Positions 31,101-40,742 of a DNA stretch of 64,000 nucleotides are shown piece after piece. Location: the NCBI GenBank assembly GCA_023807065.1, contig JAJJLU010000009.1:1-64000 (forward strand), in the 5' to 3' direction. The DNA comes from Isotricha intestinalis (taxonomy: Eukaryota; Ciliophora; Litostomatea; Vestibuliferida; Isotrichidae). A program made the translations under genes and the position numbers. The stretch's first letter is position 1. The number at the start of each line of letters is the position of its first letter. The notes beneath the pieces were generated by a model. That model had not been told where the DNA came from. It did not search any database and was given only the letters and a program-made list of their open reading frames with translations.

Positions 31101-34100
31101 TGATAGAATCAAATAAAACTATTTCTCTTTTAAAAGATTCTATTAACTTAATGAATAGTCAAATTGAAAAAAGATATTCTATAAATAATATAATGAATAA
31201 TAACTTAGGAAAATTACGTTTAAAATCATTAAAGAAAATTCTTGATAAAATTAAATTAAATGAAAATGAATCATCAATTAAATCTTATTTTAAAAAATGG
31301 AGACATCAATGTTCATTTACAAATAAATATGCTGACATATTACATAAAGCTTTCAATAAATATTATAAAAAAAGAAAAAAAGCAAGGGAGAATAAAATTA
31401 AAGAATTGTTATTAAAAATTTATAATAAAAAATCTGAAGAAAATCTTAAAAAATTAAAAGCTTATTTAATAAAGTGGATTAATAAAGTAAGAGTTAAAAA
31501 AGCAAATGAAAAAAGTAATATAATTCAAAAATATTTAAAACCTAAAGTTAGGAAAAAACTAAATAAAAAGTTAAAAGATTTTTATATTAATAAAGCTAAA
31601 AAATTAGTTAAAAAAAGAATTTTAAAGTTTGTCAAATTGTACAAATTAAATAAATGTATTCAAAAGAAAATATTAAAATATTTTATAGATAAACTCAAGA
31701 AAAAAGGAAAATTTATTGATCTTAAAAATATTTTATTAAAGAAATTTATTAAGATTGAAAATGACCTTAAAAGAATAATTTTAAAAAATTATTTAAATAA
31801 ATGGAAAAATAAAAAAGAATTAATAAACTTATTAACAAATAAATATGCTTCAATTATTCAAAAAAAATGTCAGAAATATAAATCAAAAGCAAAAGATAAA
31901 AAAAATAAAAAAATAAAAGATAAATTAAATAAGATCCTTCTAAGAAAAATGAATTATATTAAAAATCTTAAAAGATTATTTTTATTTAGATGGAAAAACT
32001 ATTTAAATTTAAAAAAATTCAATAAATCAACTAAAATACTTCAAAATTTTATGAAGAAAATAAAGAATAAATTAAATAATAAAAATAATAGTTTAAAACA
32101 AAATAAAATTCAAAAAGGAATAGATTTGTTAAATTCTTATAAAAATAAATTTAAATGTAAAAAAGCTTTTAATAAAATTAAAGAGAAAAGGAAAAATAAA
32201 ATTAATAATAATCTATTTAATTTTCTAATAAACAAAAGAAAACAACTATTAAAAAAAGCTTTTGATAAAATTAAAGAACAAAGAAAAAATAATTTACTTA
32301 ATAATTTATTAAAAAAAAAAGATGCAAAAAAAAAAAGAATTTTAAAGAATTATTTAGATTTATGGAAAAATAATACTAATAAATTAACAAGAAAATTTGC
32401 TGCAAGTACAATTCAAAAAAATTATAAACTTTATAAAAAAAAGAATAAAAATCAAAAGATAAAAAATAAATTAATAAATCTATTTAATCGTTTAAATAAT
32501 ACTTCATTAAACCTCAAAAATTTTTATTTACTTAAATGGAATAAAATTACAAAAGCAATTAAAATAAAAAAAGCTTCTAAAAGAATTTATAATTATATTA
32601 TTAAAAAATATAAAATGAGTAAAGCTAGAAAAAACTGGAAAAATTTAATAAAACAATTTAAAAATAAAAAAGGTTTAAAAGAAATAAAACAAATTATAAC
32701 TAATTTAAAAAGAATTATTTTATTTAAGAAATTTAAACAATTAATTCAAAAACATTTTAAAAAGAAAATAATGAAAAAAATAAAAGATTATTTCAAAAAA
32801 ACAATATTAAAAAATATTATTAGAAAATATTTTTCTGATAATAAAAATATATTAAAGAAAGAATTTACTAAACTTAAAAACAAAATTAAAAATTTAAAAG
32901 AAAGAGATTCAAAATTTATAAATTGCATAAATAAAATAGAAATAAGAAAAAAGTTAGTTTATTTAAATAATGTATTTCTGATAAAAAAATTACTTCATGA
33001 TATAAAAATTATAAAAGCTAAAAATGCCTTTTTAAAATTAAAAAGAAACTTAAAACTACAAAAAAAATTCGATCAATTAGGAATTACTTTAAAAAAAGCA
33101 AATAAATCAGTATTAAATCAAAACGAACAAAAATTTATGAAAAAACTTATAAGAATAATAAATTATAAGAAAATAAATAAATTATTCAATTATTTTGATA
33201 AAATAATTCAAAAAAAATTGAAGCTTCAATTTGAAAGAAAGTTTTTTAATGTATTAAAGAAATATATGAAAAAAAAAATTGTGGATTATGAATATAAAGA
33301 TAAAAAATTACTTTCTAATAAACCTAAAATAATTACATTGAAATTTAAATCAAAATCAAAAGATAGGGAAAAAAGAAGAAATAATGATAAATTATCTAAA
33401 ATTAAAAAAGTAATTCCTTATTTTATTAAATATCTTGAAAAGAAAAAATTATTAAAAAGAAAAGAAACATTTAACTTTTTAAAATTTTATTCAATCAATA
33501 ACTTATATTTAAAATATTCAAAAAATAAAACACAAAAAGAAAAAAAACACTTTATAGAATCTTTAAAAAATAAATCAAATGATGAAAAGAAAAAAAAAGA
33601 AAACTCCCAAAAAAAATTAAATAATCTTTTTAATAAAGGATATATAAAGTTAATATCTCAAATTTTAATTAATTCAAATAGAATATATAATCTTTTATAT
33701 TTATTAAAATTAGTAAAATTTCATTCAAATATATCAAAGAAAAGATTAATAAAAGAATTATTAAGAAAATGGAGATTTTTAAATTTTATAAAAAACATAG
33801 CAACAAGAAAATTAGAATTAATGTATAGAAATATGCATGCTTCTTATTTACAAATGGCAAATGAATTTTTTGGTGATGAAAATGAAAAAAATCCTTCAAT
33901 TATAAAAGAATTTGAAAGATTTAGTTCTACTTTAGGAATGTTTGCTGGAGATAATATAATGAATGAAAAGTTAGGTGAGAAATATTATTCTAATTTAAAT
34001 AAGAAATATAATTTTAATCAAAATATCTTTGATGATAAAGTTATTACTTCAAGTCAAAATAGTTCTTTAAGTAGATTTGAAAAAATAGAAGATAATACAA

Positions 34101-34189
34101 TTCAAAATGATGATTATAGAATAGAAGATTTTTCCTTAGATAGAAATAATAGTAATTATAGATCAAAATTAAGGAAAAATAAAAAATAA
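25133..34189 (+). CDS. Giant Sfi1-like centrin-binding repeat protein
   Basis: A single 3018-residue frame without introns. Residues 1-450 are Asn/Ser-rich. Two IQ-like motifs lie at about 484-530 (AAKIIQTWWRYL and IIKIQSAWRGKW). From about 560 to 2950 the protein is a string of helices with recurring L-x-x-Y-F/L-x-x-W-K/R units (for example LKKYFEKWND, LLFKYFYKWRSS, LLYKYLNKWRN, ILKNYLDLWKN), about thirty by eye, typical of Sfi1. Each unit can bind one centrin. In ciliates, Sfi1-like proteins build contractile cortical filaments and basal-body structures. The protein is exceptionally Lys-rich. It ends in a partly acidic tail. The annotated start is the first ATG after the spacer. Confidence 0.85.
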   Translation: MNDNHENKKITSSPSNNSINSSFKNNLKFNSPEDINNETKSPLMLDNPVPKNEGELIYIDVNENNNLNNEYQENTLLNQLNSQLINKGNSIVKLVKNELYENYGSMNTEEIPLIDLNFKERSPKTINIGDSKEETEYNLRTLRYKKKSPIRQSKYNMNNNNNMLYQNYSPEEEVKYPIVTPINNSVQNTIDYIGNNQDIQYYMYPRDLKDNPLNYLNNNNKLSPQINAIDDTISDIKNDSANNQLRLLKNQMTINQKYLNNENIDGMNEGRKNIKYENSNIEKKYKEHSFNPKYQKETYSQNEFKNFIKLMSKDFDPSIRHSGRLININQTIIPSTNTNIENERINDKYRVLQKMKKLSTILLKNRESIISKNISLNERNIEDKKTHKSFDKNTLNNSLKNKNETIKIPQNKFLNLSLAMLSSKGYYCEDRTMLRRMRFEKGGVVDLAQENKNNKKVFNNYKIKKSINDKFKNKKVNLININPKYREKAAKIIQTWWRYLKENNIKILNRIIKIQSAWRGKWMRKNFYDIIYLSFLYQKFCDSIDNVLVNKIRKEVFEFLFTKKKLLRKILTNLFNKLVIKSNASSLRYFLKKWNNKVKQLNEQIKKGKVLVDKRENNEKNMRLLKQYFNDWNMKTSLLKYIALSNDVGNQKKKFYGIIDLIEGIKTIWKRIGFNYIFPYLMNYLSFLERNRKFIQLILKLSDYEIIQLRKGFNQWKNNVNKMKLKGFKNSILKNHLNRIDSRLNRINLKKYFEKWNDSKKNRDIFNNNFLTKERIIDNNDILKCLKGFDLLKKYCLLKIYSFIFKIIKQNGKGNYKNKKLLNVLRIKNKNLGRLLNKYIKQWNTNSIKSKYNKLINKLCSLLIEKIYLRWRLKTISVIFHQWYNSKPFDYKLILKKYGLLLDGLIKLIKQKIKPNKLFFIDNLKQTKNQSIIKNASSQIFSKYSNKDKRIIKHYFYVWRETTNLYDIQSLKGQLFKYLYQNREMKYRKLSLSKYINRWKLVSLYNQKDIIDINYIKKMREGFDKLYNIYNNRVFYFLKKLIKNTKNDYKPLYLKSFFSKIDKSKDKLRSYFSKWKKNTLEKKYKDKIDSFKSIILKNSAFNIKNRTNRDLLFKYFYKWRSSDLKKEIKDDYYLKIIKGLNTMSPYTKKLISKEPFDKIKKNKNKSKLLKSIIKSRENNEKKSTENLMRKAFNKWIRNKYEFNNENIVLKGTILLLIKKKLVQKLLQKYFYIWKSNSFEKLNKKKLKGLNLILNKCGRKCFNEIMNYIIKKALNDNSQNKPFSLSKLNSELKNSLLHKYLMIWLKNSNSDLSNFRKKKTRLRRLIKNKQKDILSLNYKKWVNKTLKNKLNEKDIEKAKKIISNRIKINDKLLLYKYLNKWRNQINYLREIMLKSIFIKKIKNSQNLKEKGNEKYKLHISFLKWKNKLKSEINNINNNNNDNTYKNINNIRKGYNLLKKGLRKRYQLDFYKNLKESLSKLKRNKLLKNLVKNIKPKSDLRNKEKLFKKWLSEILGSNEKKNKIKDLFLRYLLTNNMHNKLIQKGKNEIIELFNNYNNLKKNHSQNIINFLKSILKKKRILNRMKLTLLLNKIIKRKEKNIEKSIKIYLINFLRNTKKISSNIYISKIQEFLKKKFNNPKKKQRNVNKGLELLNKFIKKNILNQIKKSGKKKLNNILLKSINKKNTLNKKILSEALSKWKSLLPILKQNNAVLKIQSYYRTYLSKKKMKNLIKLKAKLTQIYKNKNLDLRKLKRVILYKWLRHILFLKQNDDMILIQRFIRGNIENYNKKENQKKLKKLIKKYVFHQIYKLMKKLKKSSENTNEGLFKTLEDIYIRNPFNKLKSGLKSISRKKTLGRSILRAKKNREKYYLPIYLNKWKKNTYELTNKNAKLIQKYLIDKLKLKKEKKVKKRNDLLIKIINKLINDKKVIVKIPFKIWYRKVKVEKLNNLTNKIQKALRKYKIKSEIIKKEIKQNLKKMFKQYLMKIISDYMIESNKTISLLKDSINLMNSQIEKRYSINNIMNNNLGKLRLKSLKKILDKIKLNENESSIKSYFKKWRHQCSFTNKYADILHKAFNKYYKKRKKARENKIKELLLKIYNKKSEENLKKLKAYLIKWINKVRVKKANEKSNIIQKYLKPKVRKKLNKKLKDFYINKAKKLVKKRILKFVKLYKLNKCIQKKILKYFIDKLKKKGKFIDLKNILLKKFIKIENDLKRIILKNYLNKWKNKKELINLLTNKYASIIQKKCQKYKSKAKDKKNKKIKDKLNKILLRKMNYIKNLKRLFLFRWKNYLNLKKFNKSTKILQNFMKKIKNKLNNKNNSLKQNKIQKGIDLLNSYKNKFKCKKAFNKIKEKRKNKINNNLFNFLINKRKQLLKKAFDKIKEQRKNNLLNNLLKKKDAKKKRILKNYLDLWKNNTNKLTRKFAASTIQKNYKLYKKKNKNQKIKNKLINLFNRLNNTSLNLKNFYLLKWNKITKAIKIKKASKRIYNYIIKKYKMSKARKNWKNLIKQFKNKKGLKEIKQIITNLKRIILFKKFKQLIQKHFKKKIMKKIKDYFKKTILKNIIRKYFSDNKNILKKEFTKLKNKIKNLKERDSKFINCINKIEIRKKLVYLNNVFLIKKLLHDIKIIKAKNAFLKLKRNLKLQKKFDQLGITLKKANKSVLNQNEQKFMKKLIRIINYKKINKLFNYFDKIIQKKLKLQFERKFFNVLKKYMKKKIVDYEYKDKKLLSNKPKIITLKFKSKSKDREKRRNNDKLSKIKKVIPYFIKYLEKKKLLKRKETFNFLKFYSINNLYLKYSKNKTQKEKKHFIESLKNKSNDEKKKKENSQKKLNNLFNKGYIKLISQILINSNRIYNLLYLLKLVKFHSNISKKRLIKELLRKWRFLNFIKNIATRKLELMYRNMHASYLQMANEFFGDENEKNPSIIKEFERFSSTLGMFAGDNIMNEKLGEKYYSNLNKKYNFNQNIFDDKVITSSQNSSLSRFEKIEDNTIQNDDYRIEDFSLDRNNSNYRSKLRKNKK

Positions 34190-34299
34190 TAAGATTTAAT
34201 AATAATTATATAATTTAAATAAATATTTTTTTTCCTTTATAATAATAACAAGTGGTAATAATTTTTATTTTTATTTTTATAATATTTTATAAATATTAA

Positions 34300-35829
34300 A
34301 TGAGCAATAATAATCAAATGTAAAAATTTGCTTAAATATAAAATAATAGTGTTATTTTAGATTGTAAAACGTGGCCAAAAGATGCTTTTGAACTTATAGA
34401 TTATGAAAGTAAACTAATGGAAAATCATATTGAAATAAATAATTCAGGTTTTATTTATAGAAATAATAATTCAATTATGTTTTCAAATCAAATAAATGAT
34501 GAACCTACTTTAGAACTTTTAATGGAATTAAAAAAATTAGAATCAAAATATCAAATCCAATTAAATCCTTATTACTTTGAAGAAGATAATAAAATATTAA
34601 AAGGATTAAATAATGCTTTTTTTATTTTTATGGAAAAAAAAATTGCATCGAAAGTAAATAAATATATTTTAAATGAAGGAGATATATTTAAATTAGCAAG
34701 AATAATATTAAGAGTTAAAGAAATAAAATTAGAAAATCCAATTATTAAAACAGAACCTAATAATAATTATGATAATAAAAATGAACAAAATAATAATAAT
34801 ATAACTGATATTAATATATTACCTACATCAAAATCATTTATTCCTTCTTCAAAATTAATAAAAGTAAATAATAAAGAAAATAAAAAAATATGTAGAATAT
34901 GTTATGGAAATGAAGATAATATAATTAATCCTTTAATTAAACCTTGTTCATGTTCTGGAACAATGAAGTTTATACATTATGAATGTTTAAAACATTGGAT
35001 TCAAACACATTCATGTGTTAAATTAGATAATAATGAAAAATGCACTATTTTCATTATTAAAGAAATAGAATGTGAATTATGTAAAAAAACATTTCCTGAT
35101 TATTTAAAGCATAATGATAAATTATATGAAATTTTAGATTTTCATGATTATTATAAAAAATATATTGTTTTAGAAACTTTAATTCTTGATTCGAGGAAGA
35201 ATAAATTTATATATGTTATAAATTTAGAAAAAAATTCTCAAAAACTTAAAATTGGAAGAGGGAAAGAAAGTGATGTTTTATTAACTGATGTTTCTGTAAG
35301 TAGAATACATAGTTCAATTATTAGAGAAGGTAATAATATTTTTTTACAAGATGAAAAATCAAAATTTGGAACTTTAATTTTAATTCAATCTTCTAATTTA
35401 AATTTGTCTTCTAATTTACCTTTAAATATTCAAATTGGAAGATCTTTTTTTAATATTACTGTTAAGAAGTCTTTTTCTATTTTTAATTGTTGTGATTGTG
35501 ATGAAAAAATTAATAAATTTTATTATCATAAACAAAGCCAAAAAGCAATTGAATATAATAGATTCTTAAATATTAAAGAAGAATCTGAATTAAAAGATGA
35601 TGTTGAAGTGAATCAAAATAGTGAAATTCATTTATTAAAAAATAATAATGAATCTGAAAGTGATGAAAAATTAGATGTTGTAAATGAGTTAAATTATTAT
35701 AAAAAAAGTAATAGAACTTCTAATTTAACTTTATTAACTGATAATACTTTAAAAAATGATAAAAAAACTAGAAATAATGATAATATTATTTCTATTCCTT
35801 TTGATTCAACTGAAATAAACCCAGTATAA
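34300..35829 (+). CDS. RING-CH and FHA domain protein, probable E3 ubiquitin ligase
   Basis: A two-exon gene: 34300-34319 and 34350-35829, joined across a 30-base intron, giving 499 residues. The joined start reads MSNNNQIVILDCKTW and runs in frame into the next 470 residues. At about residues 185-260 is a C4HC3 RING-CH domain (CRICYG, PCSCSGTMKFIHYECLKHWI, CELCKKTFPDY), as in MARCH E3 ligases. At about 300-355 is an FHA phosphothreonine-binding domain (LKIGRGKESDVLLTDVSVSR, then HSSIIREGNNIFLQDE-SKFGTLI). No membrane helices are evident, unlike most MARCH proteins. The tail is acidic and Asn/Ser-rich. Confidence 0.85.
34320..34349 (+). other. 30-base spliceosomal intron
   Basis: Begins GTAAAAA and ends AATAATAG. 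Removing it joins an ATG exon (20 bases) in frame to the long RING-CH/FHA frame, adding MSNNNQIVILDCKTWPKD ahead of an internal Met. Without removal the ATG frame stops at a TAA within a few codons. Confidence 0.75.
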
Positions 35830-36110
35830 ATTTTACTTTAATTATTATTTTAATATAAATTTTTTTTTCTTAATAATTGAGGGATAATATATTCTAAATT
35901 AAAATTAATTTAATAATTAATTAATATCATGTAAAATAAATTACTAAATCAATTAATATAAATAAATAAAGAAAGTATGATAAAGAAGAAAAGAAAAAAT
36001 ATTTTGATTTATATTATTTATATTTATGTTAATTAATAAAAAATTCATTTTTAATTATTTATTTTCTTTATAAAAAAGAAATAAAGTTAAATTATATAAT
36101 AAATTAAATT

Positions 36111-38123
36111 ATGATTGATAATCAGTTAATATTTATCTTAATATGAAATGTAATTTTTGTTTTTTTTTTTTGCAAAAGAAAAAAGAAAAACATTCCTTGT
36201 TTTATAAAGAATTCAATTTCAAATGAAATAAGTTTAATATTAAAAGATAAAAGTGAATTAATAAAATTAGATGAAAGTATATTAAAAACGACAAAATTAA
36301 CATATCAATCATTATTTCGAGGAACAGACACATCATCAAACAACAAAATAACATCAACAGTAAGAAATGAATTATCAGAATCTTACATATTAAAAAAAAA
36401 ATTAAGTAAAAAGAAAAACAACTTATCTTTTTTTTCAAACTATTCAAAAAAACCAAGTAACTTCATCCACGATTTTAAAGACAAAATCCGTTGTTTCTTT
36501 TGTGGAGGAAAAAACTGTAAATACGAGAATTATTTAACAAATATAAAAAACAACAACGCAATAAAAGGTTTAAACTCTAATTACATTACAGATAATATAA
36601 TAGCATCTCAAAGGCCTTCAGAAATATTAATAAATAAATTTAATTTAGTTGAACAATTTAAAGAACATAACATAGGATTAATAATAAATTTAGAAAGAGA
36701 AGGCGAACATCCTTTTTGTGGTCCTAATGCTTATCACTTAACTCAAAGTGGCTTTTCTTATAATCCTTCTATTTTCACAGGCAATGATATTATTTGTAGA
36801 TTTTATGGTTGGAAAGATATGAGTACTCCTTCGACTTTATCTTTTATGATTGAAATTGTTAAAGATATTACTATTATGATTAAAGAAGAAAAAAAAAAAG
36901 TACTTGTTCATTGTCATGATGGTAATGGAAGAAGTGGAGTTGTTATTGCTTGTGTTTTAATTTATAATAGTTATGATTGTGATGTTATGGATATTATTAA
37001 AGAAATTAGAAAACATAGGAAAAAGTGTATTTGCACTAAAGCACAGGAAAATTTTTGTAAAAAGTTTTATCATTATGTTTCTAATATTAGAACTTTGTTT
37101 GATGATAAAAATCCTAAAGAAAAAATAGAAACTTTCTTAACTTTTCAAGATGAATATTTATGCGGGAAAGAAATAATTAGTAATGGAATTGTTCCTATTT
37201 TATTAAAAAAATGTTTATGGAAGTTTTTAAGAATCGCAGGGAAATATAATTTAAATAATATTCATATTTATCATGTTATAAGACAATATACTGATTATAA
37301 TTTATCTTTAGATTTACAGAATATTTTAAATGTTTTAAAGAAAAGTATTAATAATTCAAATTGGAATCTTTTTTATAAAACTGAAAATTTACATATTATA
37401 ATAGCAATATTATTTCAATGGTTAAGTAATTATGTTCTTTATGTTATTTCTCCTCAAAGATTAGAAAAATTAATTCAAAGTCCTCATTTTACTCAAATTC
37501 AAAGTTATGTTAATGAAAAAACAGGATCAACTGAAGAATTAGCTAAATATATTAAAAATGATTTTTATTGTTATGAATATGAAACTATTTATAATATTGC
37601 TAAATTTGCTAAACATTTTTTACCTACTAATGATGAAGAAGAAAGTTTATATAAACAAATGTTAGATTCTTTTTCTTTTAGATTATTAGGTTATAAAATG
37701 AGAGATATTAAAAATGAGAATTTTGATAATGTTAAAGAAAAAGTTACTAGTTTAACTACTATAATTGAGTTTATGGTTATTTCTATTCATTTATTTAATA
37801 ATAATGATGATAATCCTTTTGTTCTTCCTCAAAAAAAATTAAGTATAAGAAATAAAATTCAAAATTCTTCTATGAATAAAAGATATAGTAGATATAGTAA
37901 TGTTATGTATGATAATCCTAAAAAAATTAGAAACGTGAAAAAATTGACTGAAAGATCACTTTCTAAACCTAATTTTACTAAAATGACTAGAAATAATAAT
38001 TTTATTAATGTTCATGATAAAAGACGAGCTACTTTAAGTGTTGAATTAGGTCAAATCCCTGAAAAAGAAAGAAATTCAAATTCTAAAAGTTCTCATAGTT
38101 ATTCTTCAATAAGTTCAAATTAA
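36111..38123 (+). CDS. PTPDC1-like dual-specificity protein phosphatase
   Basis: Coding sequence appears to be 36111-36124 joined to 36179-38123. The frame before the first internal ATG (36819) is fully open from 36147 and encodes conserved phosphatase sequence, so starting at 36819 would be wrong. Visible PTPDC1 motifs are YITDNIIASQRPSEIL, LIINLEREGEHPFCG, a FYGWKDM element, and the active site VHCHDGNGRSG with its catalytic Cys. Human PTPDC1 is a centrosome/cilium-linked phosphatase, fitting the ciliary content here. The C-terminal half (about 350 residues) is helical then Ser/Arg/Asn-rich. The first-exon choice is the least certain part. Confidence 0.8.
36125..36178 (+). other. Proposed 54-base intron
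   Basis: Begins GTTAATA and ends with a T-rich tract then GCAAAAG. It removes the in-frame TGA at 36144 and joins a 14-base first exon (M-I-D-N-Q) in phase to the phosphatase frame. Other GT-AG choices tested in this stretch create stops or break the frame. Confidence 0.5.
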
Positions 38124-38388
38124 AAAAATGAAAATAAAGAAAACAATTTTTATAAATTCTTTAATTTATGTAAAAATAATAAATAATATTAATTATATTA
38201 GATTACTATTAATTATATTAGATTATACATTGAAAATAATAAATTTTTTGTAATAAAAACCTTAAAAATTCTTCTTTCAAAAAAAATAAAAAACCAAAAT
38301 TAATTAAACCTAAAATCACTTAAAAATTAAAAAAAATAAAATAAAATAAAATAAAATAAAAAAAAAATAAATAAATAAAAAAAAATAA

Positions 38389-39926
38389 ATGAGTGTGAAC
38401 ATGTCAGTTTCAGGTGGACCATACTCTACAGTAGGAGGAGGTTCAACAAATTCAATAAAAAATTTATTTACCCAAGAAGGTGAATCTCTAGTAAGAAAAA
38501 ATTAAATAAATAAAATTAGATAGGAAGCGCAAGACTATGTGAAGATTTATGGGATGAAATGAGAAGAGCCGATTTTAGAAAAGAAGGAATATTAAATGAA
38601 GCAAATATACAAATAATATATGACACAAAGAGAAAAGCAATTAATAATTTATTAAAAATTAACTCTGTTGATGACTTTTTATCTGTTTTTGATTCTGATC
38701 AAGATGGTTTTTTAAACGAAGATGAACAAATCATGGTTTTTACTATAATTGCTAAAAGAATTCAAATTATTGCTGAGGAATTATGTGAGTTAAAAAAATA
38801 TGAATTATTTAAAGATTTAATGAGAGAAGTAAGAGCTATTGAAAATCAAATTAATAGATATCAAAATGAATTAAGACAAAATGTTCATAAAAAACAATTA
38901 GAAGATTATATGAATATTGGTAAAGAAATGCAAAATGAATTCGATGAAAATTGGGATAAAAAAATGGATAATTTTGATGATAAAGCTCAGAAAGATATTT
39001 CTAATTATGAAGAATGTTTAAAAAAAGAAATTGATAATTATTATCAAAATGAAGCTGCGAAAATTAATGCAATGAAATTAAAGCAAAATTATAAAATTAA
39101 GCTATTACATAATCAAGAAAAATTAGTTGCTAATAATGAAAGAATTGAAGAAGCAATTAATTTTAGAAATGAATTAAATTATATTCAAAAAAGAGATGAA
39201 GAAAGATTAGAAAAAACAAAAATAGATATGTTAAATAATTTAAATAAAAAAATTAACACATCAGAACAAAAAGAAATGCAAAAAATAATAGATCGTTTTA
39301 ACAAAGAAAAAGATAAATTAACAATTGAAAGAAATAAAGAAACAGATGTCGTAGGAAAACAAATAAATTTACATATATCAGATATAGTAAGAATTCAAAA
39401 TTCAATATCTAATATGTATACAAAAATAGGAAGTACTAATGATGAATTAATAAGAGAAAAAGATAGAAAAAAAAAAACAAATGAAACTTTAGCAGCTTTT
39501 AAAAATATTAAAAAAAATACTGTTTCACCTTATGATAATACTGTTAGAAATAGAGATATTGCCTTAGCTTTATTAAATTTAAGTGGTAGAACTTTATCTT
39601 TAAATTCTTCAATGGAATCTTTTGGTAATAATAAAAATAATCAAAAGAAAAATATTATTGCTTTAAAGTATATGATTAAAAATATGAAATTAACAAGATT
39701 TGATATTAATTCTGCTTTTAATTCTAGGAAATTTTGTAATGTTTCTGGTGATGCTGCTATTCAAAATGATAATAATTTAAAAAGAAAAATAAGGAAGTTA
39801 ATAGAACAAAGACAATATAAAGATGAAATTATGATTCCTCCTTCAATGTATTATGATATTTATCTTGAAAATGAAATAGATGCTAAAAGATATAGAGAAT
39901 TAATTCCTAAAGTTCAATCTAGTTAA
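38389..39926 (+). CDS. EF-hand coiled-coil protein
   Basis: Two exons, 38389-38490 and 38520-39926, joined across a 29-base intron, giving about 502 residues. Exon 1 is Gly/Ser-rich (MSVNMSVSGGPYSTVGGG) and runs in frame across the junction. A canonical EF-hand loop (DSDQDGFLNEDE) lies at about residues 92-103 with a weaker helix pair around it. From about 110 to 350 it is a long coiled coil rich in Glu/Lys/Asn (EQKEMQKIIDRFNKEKDKL). The C-terminal 120 residues are less repetitive, ending EIDAKRYRELIPKVQSS. Probably a calcium-responsive cytoskeletal protein. No exact family is recognised. Confidence 0.75.
38491..38519 (+). other. 29-base intron
   Basis: Begins GTAAGAAA and ends AAATTAG. Phase 0: exon 1 ends GAA TCT CTA and exon 2 resumes ATA GGA AGC GCA, linking the frame that starts at 38389 to the long open frame. 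Retaining it gives a TAA almost at once. Its length matches the 29-base intron at 57035-57063. Confidence 0.8.
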
Positions 39927-40028
39927 ATATTATTTTTTATTTTTATAAGAAAAAAAAGTTTAATTTTTTATTATTTTTTAAATATTTTTGGTTTAAATAT
40001 TTATTTAAATTTTTATTGTTATTTAAAT

Positions 40029-40550
40029 ATGGATTTTAGAACAAGGAATACTTCACTAAAAGAAAAAATGAAAGCTGTTTATGGAGAATTAAATAATTTT
40101 AGTGTTAAAAAAAATAAAATTAAATTAACAAAAAATAAAATAACTCCTTCTTTATCAAAGAAAAATGAAGATAAAATTAAATTATTTGATAAAATAATAA
40201 ATAGTCCAATGAAGCAAAATAAAAACAATAAAAATATTATATATTTAATAGAAGAAACAAAAAGAAATAATTTAGGTTATAAAACATTTTTAGATTTTAA
40301 TAAAGATGAAAATTCAGATAATCTTTTACCTTATAAATATTATAAACCAAATAGAAAATATAGTTCTGCGAATTCTTCTTTTAATTTAGAAAATAAATTA
40401 GATAATTTATCTAGAAATTCAAGTAAAAAATATAATCTTAAAAAAGAAATAATGACTGAGTTAGAAAGTGATAAAAAAAAATATTCAACTGGTTCTACTT
40501 ATTTTTCTTCTAATAAATCCTTTAAAGATTTTAATATGAGTAAATATTAG
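40029..40550 (+). CDS. Hypothetical basic protein, TAG stop
   Basis: A 173-residue Lys/Asn/Ser-rich protein with no recognised domain. The N-terminus is MDFRTRNTSLKEKMKAVYGELNNF, possibly an amphipathic helix; the rest is low-complexity and probably disordered. It lies just downstream of the EF-hand coiled-coil gene on the same strand. It is the only gene in the window whose frame ends in TAG, so I would not rule out that the end is mis-set. Function unknown. Confidence 0.55.
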   Translation: MDFRTRNTSLKEKMKAVYGELNNFSVKKNKIKLTKNKITPSLSKKNEDKIKLFDKIINSPMKQNKNNKNIIYLIEETKRNNLGYKTFLDFNKDENSDNLLPYKYYKPNRKYSSANSSFNLENKLDNLSRNSSKKYNLKKEIMTELESDKKKYSTGSTYFSSNKSFKDFNMSKY

Positions 40551-40742
40551 AGGAAAATTTATTTAAATATTTAATATTATTATATATAAAAATAAAAACA
40601 ATATCTTTCTAATATATCTTTCTTTAAAAAAAACAAAAAAAAGAAAAAATAAATAAAAAGTAAATTTTTAAATATATTCTTAATAAAATAATCATAAAAA
40701 AAAAAAATAAAAAAAAAATATTTCAAAAACCCATTAAAAATT

